Source: CAYNJG01 sp965216885 (GTDB lineage Bacteria > Planctomycetota > Planctomycetia > Pirellulales > Pirellulaceae). From it: a DNA stretch of 64,000 nt. The stretch covers positions 1,178,001 through 1,242,000 of the forward strand of contig OZ244209.1 of NCBI GenBank assembly GCA_965216885.1. Reading direction: 5' to 3'. A model generated the notes under the pieces. The model worked only from the letters and a program-made list of their open reading frames with translations. It did not search any database and was not told where the DNA came from. Position 1 is the stretch's first letter. Each line of letters starts with the position of its first letter. Made by a program: the position numbers and the translations under genes. Shown here one piece after another: positions 1 through 8,942 of the stretch.

Positions 1-585
1 GGGAACAGCTGCGTTTCGGTAGTTGGAGAATGCTTGGAAGAACTCTCCCGCGTCGATGGGTTGTGAATGGCGCGGCGCGTGCATATCGCCGAATCCGCTT
101 CCCAGAAGCTTGTTCCCTTGTCTTTTCCATTCAGCTTCAATCCACTTCAGCGGATAGATACTCGCAACTACAGTTCTAATGTCCTTAGCTTGTTCCGCTT
201 CTCTTAGGGTACGAAGAAGCGCTTCGTCTGCTACATCCAGATCCAAAAACTTGTGAAACCTCGATATGATTATGACGTTCGAATCACCTTCGTTAGCCAG
301 TCGCGAGATCACTTCAGATAGCGATTCGGGTATTTCTCCCTCGCCATTCCATTGTCTAAAGAGTTCCCGGACAAAACTGCAGTCTTTCCCCAGCATATCT
401 ATTTCAATATGCGCAACTTTTGCTTTAGAAGACGACCGAAGACGTCGGGCGATCTCACGTGGCACGTAGGATTCACCGAACCCAGGCGGAATTGTTAGTG
501 AATAACTGGTGCCCGATTCAGGGTCTGACAACCCATCGAATACTCGGTCAACTAAGAGCTTCTTGTTTTTATCTCCAATCCACAT
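1..585 (-). CDS. Degenerate AAA/STAND-like ATPase partner protein (partial, C-terminus off the left edge)
   Basis: The reading frame is open from ATG at 585 to the window edge (195 codons), so the C-terminus is missing. Residues about 30-48 look like a P-loop region (LTIPPGFGESYVPREIARRL), but the Walker A lysine is absent: GFGES stands where GxGKS is expected. A hydrophobic strand follows (NVIIISRFHKF, about residue 100), where Walker B would sit but without the DE pair, then a sensor-like strand (TVVASIYPL). I infer an ATPase fold that has lost catalysis. The start follows an AGGGG ribosome-binding site and lies 9 nt after the stop of the giant ATPase gene, in the same frame (TAG GGG TAA AAA ATG). 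The two are therefore almost certainly co-translated and probably work together. No named family is recognised. Confidence 0.75.
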   Translation of the reverse strand, partial: MWIGDKNKKLLVDRVFDGLSDPESGTSYSLTIPPGFGESYVPREIARRLRSSSKAKVAHIEIDMLGKDCSFVRELFRQWNGEGEIPESLSEVISRLANEGDSNVIIISRFHKFLDLDVADEALLRTLREAEQAKDIRTVVASIYPLKWIEAEWKRQGNKLLGSGFGDMHAPRHSQPIDAGEFFQAFSNYRNAAVP

Positions 586-594
586 TTTTTACCC

Positions 595-3500
595 CTAGGC
601 CTCTTCGATGTAGTCGACTACTTCTGACTCAAGCTTATTTGCATCCTGCTTTAGCGCTGAGGCTACAAGTGGAATTCGGATTCGATAGCGGGGCTCACGG
701 GCTCTAGTTTCTTTTTCCAAAATCGAATCAGTACAAAGAGTCTTGATTGCGTTACGTATCTCTTGCCGAGTACACGCTTTGCCATACACTTGTGCATCAA
801 AAAGCCTGCGTTCCCTGAGCCACGGGTACTCAAACGTCGTGTTTCGTGCAACTTCAAGTAACACCAGACGAGTTATTGCACCCTCCCGTTCGTGGAGGAC
901 GTCGAGTGAGCCGAACAGATGAAAATAAAAGTAGGAAGGAGGGATTTCTTTGTCGCCGTGTCTTACATTCCCTAGAAGCAACTCTTCCGCAACGTGGTTA
1001 AGCATTGCCGGCGTTATCTTGGTAATGCCAAAGTATGAAGCCATACTTGATCCAAGGATGGCTAGATACCAGGGGTGACCACCAGTAAGTTCGCACGCCT
1101 TTGCGATTAGTAGTTTACGTTGACCTTCGTCCGGCGATACATTCTGGCGAAGTTCTTTGGGTAAGAACGTGTCTGCGATTGCTTGCGATTCGGTGGTCGC
1201 GTCGAAAGGCGTTAATTCAATAGGGGTATCGATGCTCCCAAAAAAGGCTTGGTCGTACTGTTCGATCAGGCGTCGTGTTAGTCCTGATCCGGCCATGAGT
1301 AACGAGACTCGTTTTGAACTAAGAACGATCTGCCGCAGGTCCCACATGAGACTGTTGATTTCTTCAGCGTCACGCCAAGCGAAGACGGAGTGGAACTCGT
1401 CGAGACAAATCGCGAGCCGTTTGATCTTACCATTCGTGGCATATTCAAATGCTGATGAAAGCCCCTCGAGCGCACCCGAAAGTGATAGCTTGGGTTTTAG
1501 CTCTCTTACAATGCGACTTAGCTTGGTCCCTTGATCCGTTAGGCTTTCAAAAAGTTCCTTGTTCTTACCACCCGGAGCAAACTCTATTTGATTGATAATT
1601 GTGTCGAAGAGCGAACCCCGCAAGGAATCAGCAGATTTGTCGAATCCCGATATATCAGCGAAAGCTGCAACACAGGCGCCACTACGCGGAGGATACGACG
1701 CGACAACCTGATTCAAAAGGGAAGTTTTACCAATTCGTCGTTGGCCAATTATGATGAGACTCTTTTGAAATCCGTCATGAGCTTGGATTGCATTGTCGAT
1801 CTTGGCAAGGTGATGCTCGCGGCCATGGTGCGCGTTTTCAGTCTTTACATCCTTGCCATCGGCGTAGGGCCAGTAGCGTTGAAGCAAAGAGAGATCGAGT
1901 CTGCGTAGAGGATCGCGATCAGATTCCTCAGACGTCCAAGTTCCCCTCAAGGATATGTTGGGTGTCTTTTCACTTTCCCCCTCGATTTCAAAAGGAATTC
2001 TGAGAAAGTCGCCTTCATCACTAGCGAATTCGAATGGAATTGTAGCACTGACAACTTTGGACCGAGTAAGTGTTTCACCGGCTAACAATTCTTTCGTTAT
2101 GCGATTGCCACCTTCCTCGCCAAGGTGCATTTGCAGGTAGTGTGGCCAGTCATATCTCGAAGGAATCAATTGAAAATGCAAAACGATTTCGTTCCCTACC
2201 CGTTGGATTGACTCTTTCTCAACCGTGAGCGGGGAATCGTCAACGTATTCTTTGGGCGCTCTGTCCAAACGAGATAGCAGATTTTTCCATGGGCGGTAAC
2301 GGGATCCAGCAGCCTCAACCACGATGTGAGACAACTGCTGGGCTTCCTCCAATGCAGCTTCATTCGATTCACTTTGGTTGAAGGCTTCAAGACACTGGAG
2401 AAGAGGCGCTCGCACCGAGTTAGCGTGATTGTCAGCCAGGTGTCTTAGGAGATCGAATCTACCGATTTGGTAGAAGAAATGAAGCAAGTCACATCTCGTG
2501 TCGGCAACTTTCTTTCCGCCTTTGTCGGCATCCCATAGCCAGCGACTCAGAGCAAAATCGCCACGATCGCCAGACTGATCAGACACAATGCATGCGGTTT
2601 TCCTAAGCATTTTTTCAAAAGCTGGACGATTCCGATCGGCACGGCGGCCATTCGGCAAATTGCGAATCCATTCAGCTAGTGCAGAATCGTGATTTGTGCT
2701 GGGCTCCGCTACCTGAATCCACCTAGTCGCAAGCTGGTTGAAGATTTCTTGGAAGTTGGCTGCTTTTAAGTAGTACTTGCTTCCATAGACTTCTTCTGCA
2801 ACAAGTCCGATTAGCCCAAACTCTAGTGCAGCCTTGTCGTTATCAGTCTGGGCCAACGCGATTACGTAGATGCATTCCTCGTCGGTCAACTGATTTTCGG
2901 GTTTCTCTTTAAAGACTCTCTTAGAGATTGCTGTGCGGACAGCCCCCCATTTTTCTTGTGCGCAATACCGAGATACGTCTTGATCTGATTCTTCTTTGGC
3001 GTCTTCAGCAGAAACATAAGGCGCCACTTCGCGCCGTAGAGTGGTTAGGAGCTGCCGAATGTCATTGCTTCTGACTTCGTCACTAGTTGGCAAATCCTGT
3101 CGAGATGAATCGTATTCAACCACCTCAGGGACAGGCAGGGAGTCAGAGTTCTCACTCTCTTTCACTTCCGAGTCATCAACTTCGGGTGGTTGTTCCTCAA
3201 CTGGGATCATCTTGAGAACTTCGGATTCTTCCCAATACTCTCGCTCACCAAGGGCTTTGAATTTCGAAAACGCGTCAAAATGAGCTTCAGGGGTCAGTTC
3301 TGGGATCCGTCGAAGCTCGCTAAGGAACCACGATGAAACATGCATCGCGAAATCAAGGGAGTTACTGGCCTTTCGTTTCAAAAGATCCGCGAAGAACTCG
3401 ATCCATCCCGCGATTTCAAAGGCGACTTCCTCTGTTTTGGGCCAGTACTTCGGAGAATCCAAACGAGCTGCGCCCTCCGTCCATGAATCCGATAGAAGCT

Positions 3501-6285
3501 GTGGCAAGGCAGACGCGCAGGCAATAAGCTGCTCGATATGAAAGCGGCGTTCCCCAGCTTCTAGCTTCGCTTTTCGTGCGATTTCCTCCATGGCGTCTCG
3601 AGACTTTGGTGGACTAGCAATTCCAAGCTCGCACGCAAAATCGTAGAGTCTTCTGTTTTCTGGCTCAGCCAGAAACTCATACTCCTCGATTGCCTCAGCT
3701 AACGCTCGCAGGTATTCCTTTGCTTCACCGAATTCATAGGCGTTCAGAGTCGTGAAAAAGCCTTCGGTTAGCAACTCGATGTTCGGGCACTTTGATCGGT
3801 AGCTCTTGGATTTGTCGATGATTGTGTTATTCAGTAGATCGGATTTTCTACCGTCTAGAAAGCGGTCTACGAATTCCACGAGTTCTGCCTTGGCCATTGC
3901 GGCTGTTTTTGCGGCAGCGAATGCCTCAAGATCCAAAAAGAACTGGATGCAGTGTTCATCGACCGTAGAGCACGATTCGCCCAAGACGCTGCTCAAATAG
4001 TCGGCAGCAATAGCATTCACACCAATCGAATCACCGCGTGACTTAGCCAACCAGGAGTTCAACGACGTTGGTTGTATGAGTTCTGCGTAGGCGTCCGATA
4101 TCTCACCACCCGAAACTCGGCAGGCGAAGTCGTTGTCTGGCCCAAAGCCATCGTCTTCTTGAGAGACAATTTGCATAAGTCGTTTTGAATGCGGCTCTTG
4201 GGAATCCTTGTGCGATTCGCGAAACTTTCGGAGTTCACTGATCAGCCGCTCCCCTGAATTGGGCGATGAAGCGAAAGCCCTTCCGCAGGCCCGAAGGCGC
4301 GAATCAAACGCATCCAAATACTTCTCGAGGCTGTGTCTGTGTCGAGCCTCGACTCTACGACGTTCCCTTTCAGACATGGCCGCGACACAAGCTTCTACCT
4401 TGTCGTTGATGTCGCCATAATGTCCCCATTGCTGCAATGCAGCTTCTATTTGCCTAGATTCGATCGTGGCTCTAAGCGGAAGGATGTACCGATCACGAGC
4501 TTTCTCTTGCAACGTATGGAACAGTGGACCGGCAGCCGCTGAAGGCCTCCGCCTCAAGTCGGCGAGCAGAGCGTTTAGGTGTTTCTCAGGGGATTCCTTC
4601 TGCACTGCCTTCTTGCGAAGTGTTTGTTGCAAATCCAATTCGCCGCCCTGCATTGCAGAGACAGCGAACGCCTCATATAGATCCCAAAAGGGGCCCGTCT
4701 GGTTGCGGCTTATCTCAACGAATTGATTTAGACTTACAAGTCTTCCATGATCGTTCGCCTTTATGGCAGCAGCCAGCAGCAACTCAACGATTTCGATAGT
4801 GCGTTCGGGACGATCTACGGCTACGAGAAGTAGTTCTTCGGGCGACAAGAATACAAGTGTTTGATGAACCTTGCTTGCGTCTCCTTTGCAAGCCGTTAGA
4901 GCGTCCTGAATAAAGGAAACCATGTCATTGGGGGAGCTGGCTGCCAACGTACCTGCGAGCAATCCAACGAGTGCGAAATCGTTTCTAATGCGAGAAGCTA
5001 GTCTTTCGCTACCGCCAAGCAATGGTGGACCAAAGATGGAATGACCAAGCTGAACCACATCGTTGTATGAAAGTGCTTCAATGAAAACAGGTCGATCTTC
5101 GACGGGATGCCCCAAGAACTCCTGTAGAAGCCATTGTATTTCCTCCTCCTGCTTTGCCTTGTTGGAAATCTCAGCTCGCAGTGAGCCAATTTCTGTTTCG
5201 ACTACGTCTCGAAGCGAGGCGATGGAGTCTACGCCATCGATTTCATTCCACTTACGACCAAGTCGCTTCAGCAGTTCACGTCGTGTCGATAGGCCTTCGG
5301 AAACTGCATCGATTGACGAAGTCAGCTCTCCGAGTTTTTCACAAGAATCATCGATAGACTGATCATCGAAGCGCGGAATTAGGTCCGATCCGGAGAAAGA
5401 CACTTCGTGAAGCTGAGTGAGTGCATTTAGGGCTTCATTCGCTGCATTTAGTCGGCTTGAATAACGCTCTCTTTCGCCCTGAATCTCGCGTTGTATTGTG
5501 TCAAGTTCAACAAGGAGTTGAGACGATCGTGCCACGGTGAGCGTGCTGGTGTCTAACTCCCAACGCTGAAGAACGGAAACTAGCGATTCAGCGTTCATGC
5601 CAGTGCGGTCTTCGGCACGCCGGTTCGGTGACTCTTCGGTTCTCTGGGAGTCTTTGCCAGAGTCCGACAGCGTAGGTGTGCGCTCGTCAGAATGACGGGC
5701 CACGTCGAGTAACGTCCTTATTCCTTGGATTTTCGAAACCAGGTAATCGTAGACGGGCTTTCGAATTTCTGGCTGCAGCATTGCAAACGACGACGTCAAT
5801 GCAGCTAAGTGCTCTACATTTGTCTCGTTGATCGGCGTCGCATCGAGCCAGCCCTTGAACTTCTCGACGCAAAGAAAATGCTGGTCACCCCGTTCGTCGC
5901 AAAAATCATCGAATGGCCTCCAAGCCTTGGGTAATTCGTCAAATACGGTTCGGTACACCTTGTATGCCAAGTATTGTTTGGGATCAGGAACCGAAGTTTC
6001 GACGGCAAAGTGTTTCAGTAGGGCGGTGCGCCCAGCTCGCTTCGACATCAAGCGGACTAATCCAGCCCCAAAACTCTCGTCATCGTCAATCGAGATGACA
6101 TACGGTGATTTGTCGAAACGCTTTACGGTTTTCTTCACAGCCTTACGCGCATACATAGGGTCACTGATCGAGGCGCGTTTCGTGACAACTTCGGCCCAGT
6201 ATTTTGGCGCAGCAAGAATCGGCGAGAGAGCGTCGCAGTCCTCCCACGGGTATGCGTTCGCAGGCGTCGAATTCAGGTCAGTCAA
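595..6285 (-). CDS. Giant helical-repeat protein with C-terminal STAND/AAA_16-like ATPase (1,896 aa)
   Basis: This is one continuous 1,896-codon frame. Seen in order: an unrecognised N-terminus (1-230), a coiled coil (about 240-390), a long alpha-helical region (about 400-1050), an acidic Ser/Glu-rich linker (about 1060-1110), more TPR-like helices (about 1110-1390), a beta-rich, Ig-like stretch (about 1400-1480), then the ATPase. The ATPase begins with a STAND-type lead-in (YWPYADG, HHGRE), Walker A GQRRIGKTSLL near residue 1514 and Walker B LAICLDEFHSVF near 1629. A winged-helix-like C-terminus ends with YRIRIPLVASAL. STAND NTPases are signal-responsive switches, often used in bacterial immunity, but they usually carry repeats after the ATPase; here the repeats precede it. 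No effector domain (nuclease, TIR, protease) is recognised. It heads a tight pair with the degenerate ATPase gene downstream. Base composition is clearly lower in GC than the genes right of 8.9 kb, suggesting acquisition by transfer. Confidence 0.85.
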   Translation of the reverse strand: MTDLNSTPANAYPWEDCDALSPILAAPKYWAEVVTKRASISDPMYARKAVKKTVKRFDKSPYVISIDDDESFGAGLVRLMSKRAGRTALLKHFAVETSVPDPKQYLAYKVYRTVFDELPKAWRPFDDFCDERGDQHFLCVEKFKGWLDATPINETNVEHLAALTSSFAMLQPEIRKPVYDYLVSKIQGIRTLLDVARHSDERTPTLSDSGKDSQRTEESPNRRAEDRTGMNAESLVSVLQRWELDTSTLTVARSSQLLVELDTIQREIQGERERYSSRLNAANEALNALTQLHEVSFSGSDLIPRFDDQSIDDSCEKLGELTSSIDAVSEGLSTRRELLKRLGRKWNEIDGVDSIASLRDVVETEIGSLRAEISNKAKQEEEIQWLLQEFLGHPVEDRPVFIEALSYNDVVQLGHSIFGPPLLGGSERLASRIRNDFALVGLLAGTLAASSPNDMVSFIQDALTACKGDASKVHQTLVFLSPEELLLVAVDRPERTIEIVELLLAAAIKANDHGRLVSLNQFVEISRNQTGPFWDLYEAFAVSAMQGGELDLQQTLRKKAVQKESPEKHLNALLADLRRRPSAAAGPLFHTLQEKARDRYILPLRATIESRQIEAALQQWGHYGDINDKVEACVAAMSERERRRVEARHRHSLEKYLDAFDSRLRACGRAFASSPNSGERLISELRKFRESHKDSQEPHSKRLMQIVSQEDDGFGPDNDFACRVSGGEISDAYAELIQPTSLNSWLAKSRGDSIGVNAIAADYLSSVLGESCSTVDEHCIQFFLDLEAFAAAKTAAMAKAELVEFVDRFLDGRKSDLLNNTIIDKSKSYRSKCPNIELLTEGFFTTLNAYEFGEAKEYLRALAEAIEEYEFLAEPENRRLYDFACELGIASPPKSRDAMEEIARKAKLEAGERRFHIEQLIACASALPQLLSDSWTEGAARLDSPKYWPKTEEVAFEIAGWIEFFADLLKRKASNSLDFAMHVSSWFLSELRRIPELTPEAHFDAFSKFKALGEREYWEESEVLKMIPVEEQPPEVDDSEVKESENSDSLPVPEVVEYDSSRQDLPTSDEVRSNDIRQLLTTLRREVAPYVSAEDAKEESDQDVSRYCAQEKWGAVRTAISKRVFKEKPENQLTDEECIYVIALAQTDNDKAALEFGLIGLVAEEVYGSKYYLKAANFQEIFNQLATRWIQVAEPSTNHDSALAEWIRNLPNGRRADRNRPAFEKMLRKTACIVSDQSGDRGDFALSRWLWDADKGGKKVADTRCDLLHFFYQIGRFDLLRHLADNHANSVRAPLLQCLEAFNQSESNEAALEEAQQLSHIVVEAAGSRYRPWKNLLSRLDRAPKEYVDDSPLTVEKESIQRVGNEIVLHFQLIPSRYDWPHYLQMHLGEEGGNRITKELLAGETLTRSKVVSATIPFEFASDEGDFLRIPFEIEGESEKTPNISLRGTWTSEESDRDPLRRLDLSLLQRYWPYADGKDVKTENAHHGREHHLAKIDNAIQAHDGFQKSLIIIGQRRIGKTSLLNQVVASYPPRSGACVAAFADISGFDKSADSLRGSLFDTIINQIEFAPGGKNKELFESLTDQGTKLSRIVRELKPKLSLSGALEGLSSAFEYATNGKIKRLAICLDEFHSVFAWRDAEEINSLMWDLRQIVLSSKRVSLLMAGSGLTRRLIEQYDQAFFGSIDTPIELTPFDATTESQAIADTFLPKELRQNVSPDEGQRKLLIAKACELTGGHPWYLAILGSSMASYFGITKITPAMLNHVAEELLLGNVRHGDKEIPPSYFYFHLFGSLDVLHEREGAITRLVLLEVARNTTFEYPWLRERRLFDAQVYGKACTRQEIRNAIKTLCTDSILEKETRAREPRYRIRIPLVASALKQDANKLESEVVDYIEEA

Positions 6286-6306
6286 GTTTCACTTTCAGCA
6301 GAAATC

Positions 6307-6474
6307 TCACTCGGATCCACCACCTTTGCGTTCTGCATAGCGATCGAACAAAAGGTCATTCAGGAACGCGGCGAATTCGGGTTTGTCGTTGATTTGTTTG
6401 AGGAAATTGAAGTTCGTATCGATCATGTCTTGGACGTGAACGGGTACTTTGTGGTCGAGCTGGTTACATGTCAT
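6307..6474 (-). CDS. Small 55-aa ORF, possible 3' remnant of a larger gene
   Basis: ATG at 6474 to TGA at 6307 gives 55 aa, with the stop 21 nt upstream of the giant ATPase start. The sequence is protein-like (VPVHVQDMIDTNFNFLKQIN, then PEFAAFLNDLLFDRYAERK), amphipathic and helical. A stop codon lies in frame just upstream of the ATG. This could be a genuine small leader gene of the ATPase operon. It could equally be the tail of a decayed larger gene: the ending resembles the helical C-termini of some type I restriction R subunits, but that is an impression rather than an identification. Confidence 0.45.
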   Translation of the reverse strand: MTCNQLDHKVPVHVQDMIDTNFNFLKQINDKPEFAAFLNDLLFDRYAERKGGGSE

Positions 6475-6566
6475 CTGCGCAGTGAGCTAATTGGATTCGC
6501 ATGCGACATGCATACCAATTACCGCCCGATCTAGATTGTCCGAGATCAAGATCAGGCGGTACACAC

Positions 6567-6594
6567 TTGCTCCACTTGTTTCCAAGTGGAGCAA
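6567..6594. other. Perfect 12-bp inverted repeat with 4-nt loop
   Basis: Arms TTGCTCCACTTG (6567-6578) and CAAGTGGAGCAA (6583-6594) pair perfectly around TTTC. It lies between the AAA ATPase remnant (stop at 6665) and the small ORF. There is no T-run on either side, so a simple rho-independent terminator is not well supported. A regulatory hairpin or a relic of the adjacent transposon activity are alternatives. Confidence 0.6.
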
Positions 6595-6664
6595 ATTGGT
6601 GGCCCTCCTATTATCCAGATTTTCCGCAAAGTTTCTTGCGTCTAGAGGGGGGGTTCTGCGAGAG

Positions 6665-7333
6665 TTAGGGCTCTTTGAGGTTGAAGCTCGTTCTGTTGCA
6701 GTCGCAACGGATCGTCTCAACCTTTCCTCTGCGTGGGAATGTGGTGAGCAAACTGTCGCAGTTGGGACACTTGAAGCAGTCCAACAAGTTTTTGAAAGCC
6801 TTCACGATCGGCTCGAAGTCCTGCTTTACAAAGTCTGCCCACGCGTTGTAGTGAACCGCCTTGTTTACTGCCCATTGTTCCACGTCTTTGGCGGCAGTTG
6901 ATTTGCCCAAGCGTTTCTTGAGTTCTTTGATTTTCGCAGCCGCTTCTTGGTCCTTCCAAGCCTGAGCGGCGCTCGCTGCCTTGGACAACAGTTCGCGAAA
7001 TCTACCGATCACGTTGGGTAGCACTTCACCCAGGTCATGGTCGCCGTCTAAGCGGAATTGGACGGATGATCCGAGAGCTTCCCCCAATTCCCCGGCGATG
7101 TATTCCATGTACCGTCGAAGACGCGCGGCCGCGGCGGGAATGTCATCCACCAGCAAACAAGCATCAATATCTTCCCACACGTCTGTCGCTTCGTTCACCA
7201 ACGGTCCGGTATCGACCGACCAACCCCGGAAGATGACACCCGTCTTCTTCGTGATCAACTTGGCCGAGATCATCTGATGAAACCAGGCTTTCTCGTGGGT
7301 CGTGATAACGAATTGCGTATCTGGAAACAGGAC
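6665..7333 (-). pseudogene. C-terminal fragment of an SMC/RecF-like AAA ATPase, truncated by the transposase element
   Basis: The open frame (223 codons) begins right after a stop inside the transposon end and has no proper start. Its first residues, PDTQFVITTHEKAWFHQM, are the end of an ABC/SMC-type ATPase core: the beta strand plus the conserved switch (H-loop) histidine. Helical, lysine-rich sequence follows, then a probable zinc ribbon (CPNCDSLL and IRCDC) near the C-terminus. The N-terminal half, with Walker A and signature motif, should lie upstream at 7334 and beyond, where the transposase element is instead. No matching N-terminal piece is seen on the far side of the element (8760-8942). 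A Met at 7273 could start a shorter protein, but it would lack any catalytic site. Such ATPases are frequent in defence islands. Confidence 0.75.
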
Positions 7334-7379
7334 CTAACAGGGACACCCAAAGTCTAGTGAGGCAAGAAAGGAGTGAGGC

Positions 7380-7403
7380 AAAAAAGGGACACCCAATGTT
7401 AGC
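7380..7403 (+). repeat. Left inner inverted repeat of the transposase element
   Basis: A-run plus GGGACACCCAATGTTAGC. It matches the reverse complement of 8706-8730 over a perfect 12-bp core and flanking A/T. A second, partial copy of the motif is at 7338-7356. Confidence 0.7.
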
Positions 7404-7466
7404 TTGACGGCCCCGTCGCTTACCGGTTAGATTCTGAAGGTTCTTTCAGCTGGAGGCAGGAAAAGC

Positions 7467-8537
7467 ATGCCCAGACAGGCGCGTGGTGAATACGTCAACC
7501 CAAACGAAGTGCAGATCCTGCATCTGGTGAATCGGTGCGTGCGCAGGGCCTATCTCTGTGGCGACGATCCTGTGAGTGGGCAGTCTTTCGAGCATCGGCG
7601 TGAATGGATTCGGCAACGTCTGGAGTTTCTCGCCGGCGTCTTTGCTATCGATTGCCTCACCTACACCATCATGTCCAACCACCTGCATCTGATCCTTCGC
7701 AGCCGACCGGATGTGGCCAAAGAATGGTCCGATGAACAAGTCGCAAGACGCTGGCTGAGGTTGTTTCCCAAGCGACGGGAAAAGGATGGCTCGCCTGCCG
7801 ATCCCGAGGATTTCGAGATCTCCATGATTACCGGCGACAAGAAACGGCTGGCGGAAATCCGGCTGCGATTGTCGGATGTGAGCTGGTGGATGCGGTGCAC
7901 GGCCGAGAATATCGCTCGACGCAGCAATCGCGAAGATCGCTGTACCGGTCGCTTTTGGGAAGGTCGATATCGGGCCCAGATGATTCTGGATGAGGCTTCT
8001 TTGCTTGCTTGTGCGGCCTATGTGGACCTGAATCCCATTCGGGCGGCGATGGCGAAAACGCCGGAGGATTCGAAGTTTACGGGAGCAAAAGACCGCATCG
8101 ACGATCTGGGCCAGCGTCAAACGAAGGTGCGAAAGACGCATGCCTGGGAACGCAGTCGACGCAGATCGCGCAGTGGCTGGCTCAGCCCGTTGGAGAATGA
8201 TGAAAGGACGGACGCCGTGGGGGCGGACGTGAGCCCGGTGAACCGTCGGGCAAGCCTGAAGGGTTTTCTTTCGATGTCGCTGGTCGAGTATCTGGACTTG
8301 CTCGACTGGACCGGTCGTCAGTTGCGACGCGACAAACGCGGCGCGATTCCCTCGCATCTGGCTCCGATTCTGGTGCGGTTGGGTGTGGACTCCGAGGGTT
8401 GGTGTGACCTTGTGAAGAAGTTCGGCAAGCTCTTCAAGCGAGCCGCCGGCAAAGCGGATAGTCTCGCCCGGGAAGCGGCGCGCCGTGGTGTCGGCTATCT
8501 ACACGGCCCCGGTGCTCAGATGTTGAGTACCGAGTAG
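7467..8537 (+). CDS. REP-associated tyrosine/HUH transposase (IS200-like superfamily)
   Basis: 356 aa. The signature HUH pair is in IMSNHLHLIL (about residues 69-78), followed by the RFWEGRYRAQMI and AAYVDLNPIRAAMA segments typical of the TnpA-REP (Y1_Tnp, COG1943) family. These cut and join single-stranded DNA and are linked with the spread of REP palindromes. At 356 aa it is longer than the classic IS200 transposase (about 150 aa). The extra C-terminal half (from about 215) is Arg/Lys-rich and probably family-specific. A purine-rich AGGAAAAG precedes the ATG. It lies on the opposite strand to the genes to its left, and its insertion coincides with the truncation of the ATPase at 6665-7333. 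Confidence 0.85.
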   Translation: MPRQARGEYVNPNEVQILHLVNRCVRRAYLCGDDPVSGQSFEHRREWIRQRLEFLAGVFAIDCLTYTIMSNHLHLILRSRPDVAKEWSDEQVARRWLRLFPKRREKDGSPADPEDFEISMITGDKKRLAEIRLRLSDVSWWMRCTAENIARRSNREDRCTGRFWEGRYRAQMILDEASLLACAAYVDLNPIRAAMAKTPEDSKFTGAKDRIDDLGQRQTKVRKTHAWERSRRRSRSGWLSPLENDERTDAVGADVSPVNRRASLKGFLSMSLVEYLDLLDWTGRQLRRDKRGAIPSHLAPILVRLGVDSEGWCDLVKKFGKLFKRAAGKADSLAREAARRGVGYLHGPGAQMLSTE

Positions 8538-8705
8538 CTCAGCACTCTTCTTCGAACGGCCAGTGAGTAACGATTGCGTTCGCTGCTGCGCCATCTTTGA
8601 TGTTGGCGATGTTGTCGCGGTCGACTCGGTGGATTTGCCGTCCAATTGACGCCGCGTCGCAGGCGATCTGTTTGCGAATCAGGCAATGGAGGAGCTTCGG
8701 GTTGC

Positions 8706-8730
8706 GCTCAATATTGGGTGTCCCTGTTTT
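8706..8730 (-). repeat. Right inner inverted repeat of the transposase element
   Basis: Complementary copy of the left end (GCTCAATATTGGGTGTCCC...). Between the transposase stop (8537) and this repeat, the minus strand is open for about 55 codons (stop at 8539-8541), but there is no start or recognised family. From 8761 to 8942 I see no gene. Confidence 0.65.
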
Positions 8731-8942
8731 GGTCTCCTGTTTTGGTCTTCCTGTTTCTCCGTGTGATCAGGTCTCACGTGGTTCACCGCGTCGAATGGCC
8801 ACACGAAGCGGCGTGGGGCAATGGGGCATCGAAGAGTGGAGTGGCTTGTGGAGTCCATTGTGCGTGGAGATGGTGTGGCATGGTGCACTGGCTTTGCCAA
8901 GCTTGGGGCTCGAGTAGCAAGTTCCTGGTAACAGTCGGGCTG

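Larger units (their letters stand above)
7324..8760. mobile_element. REP-type HUH transposase element with inverted gggacaccc ends
   Basis: A single transposase gene is bracketed by inverted copies of GGGACACCCAAT (7386-7397, and its complement at 8713-8724). Outside these lies further matching sequence, GAAACAGGA...AACAGGGACACCC: on the left at about 7324-7349, on the right in reverse complement to about 8757. Short direct repeats sit inside each end (GTGAGGCAAG-like on the left; CCTGTTTTGGTCT-like, three copies, at 8722-8756). No target-site duplication is evident. HUH elements of this kind do not make duplications, so the outer limits are approximate. Confidence 0.7.

Noticed and set aside
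7446..8357. 303-codon minus-strand open frame
   Set aside because: Antisense to the HUH transposase.
8539..8757. Minus-strand open stretch inside the right part of the transposon
   Set aside because: No start codon, and part of it is translated repeat; could be a relic of another gene but cannot be supported.
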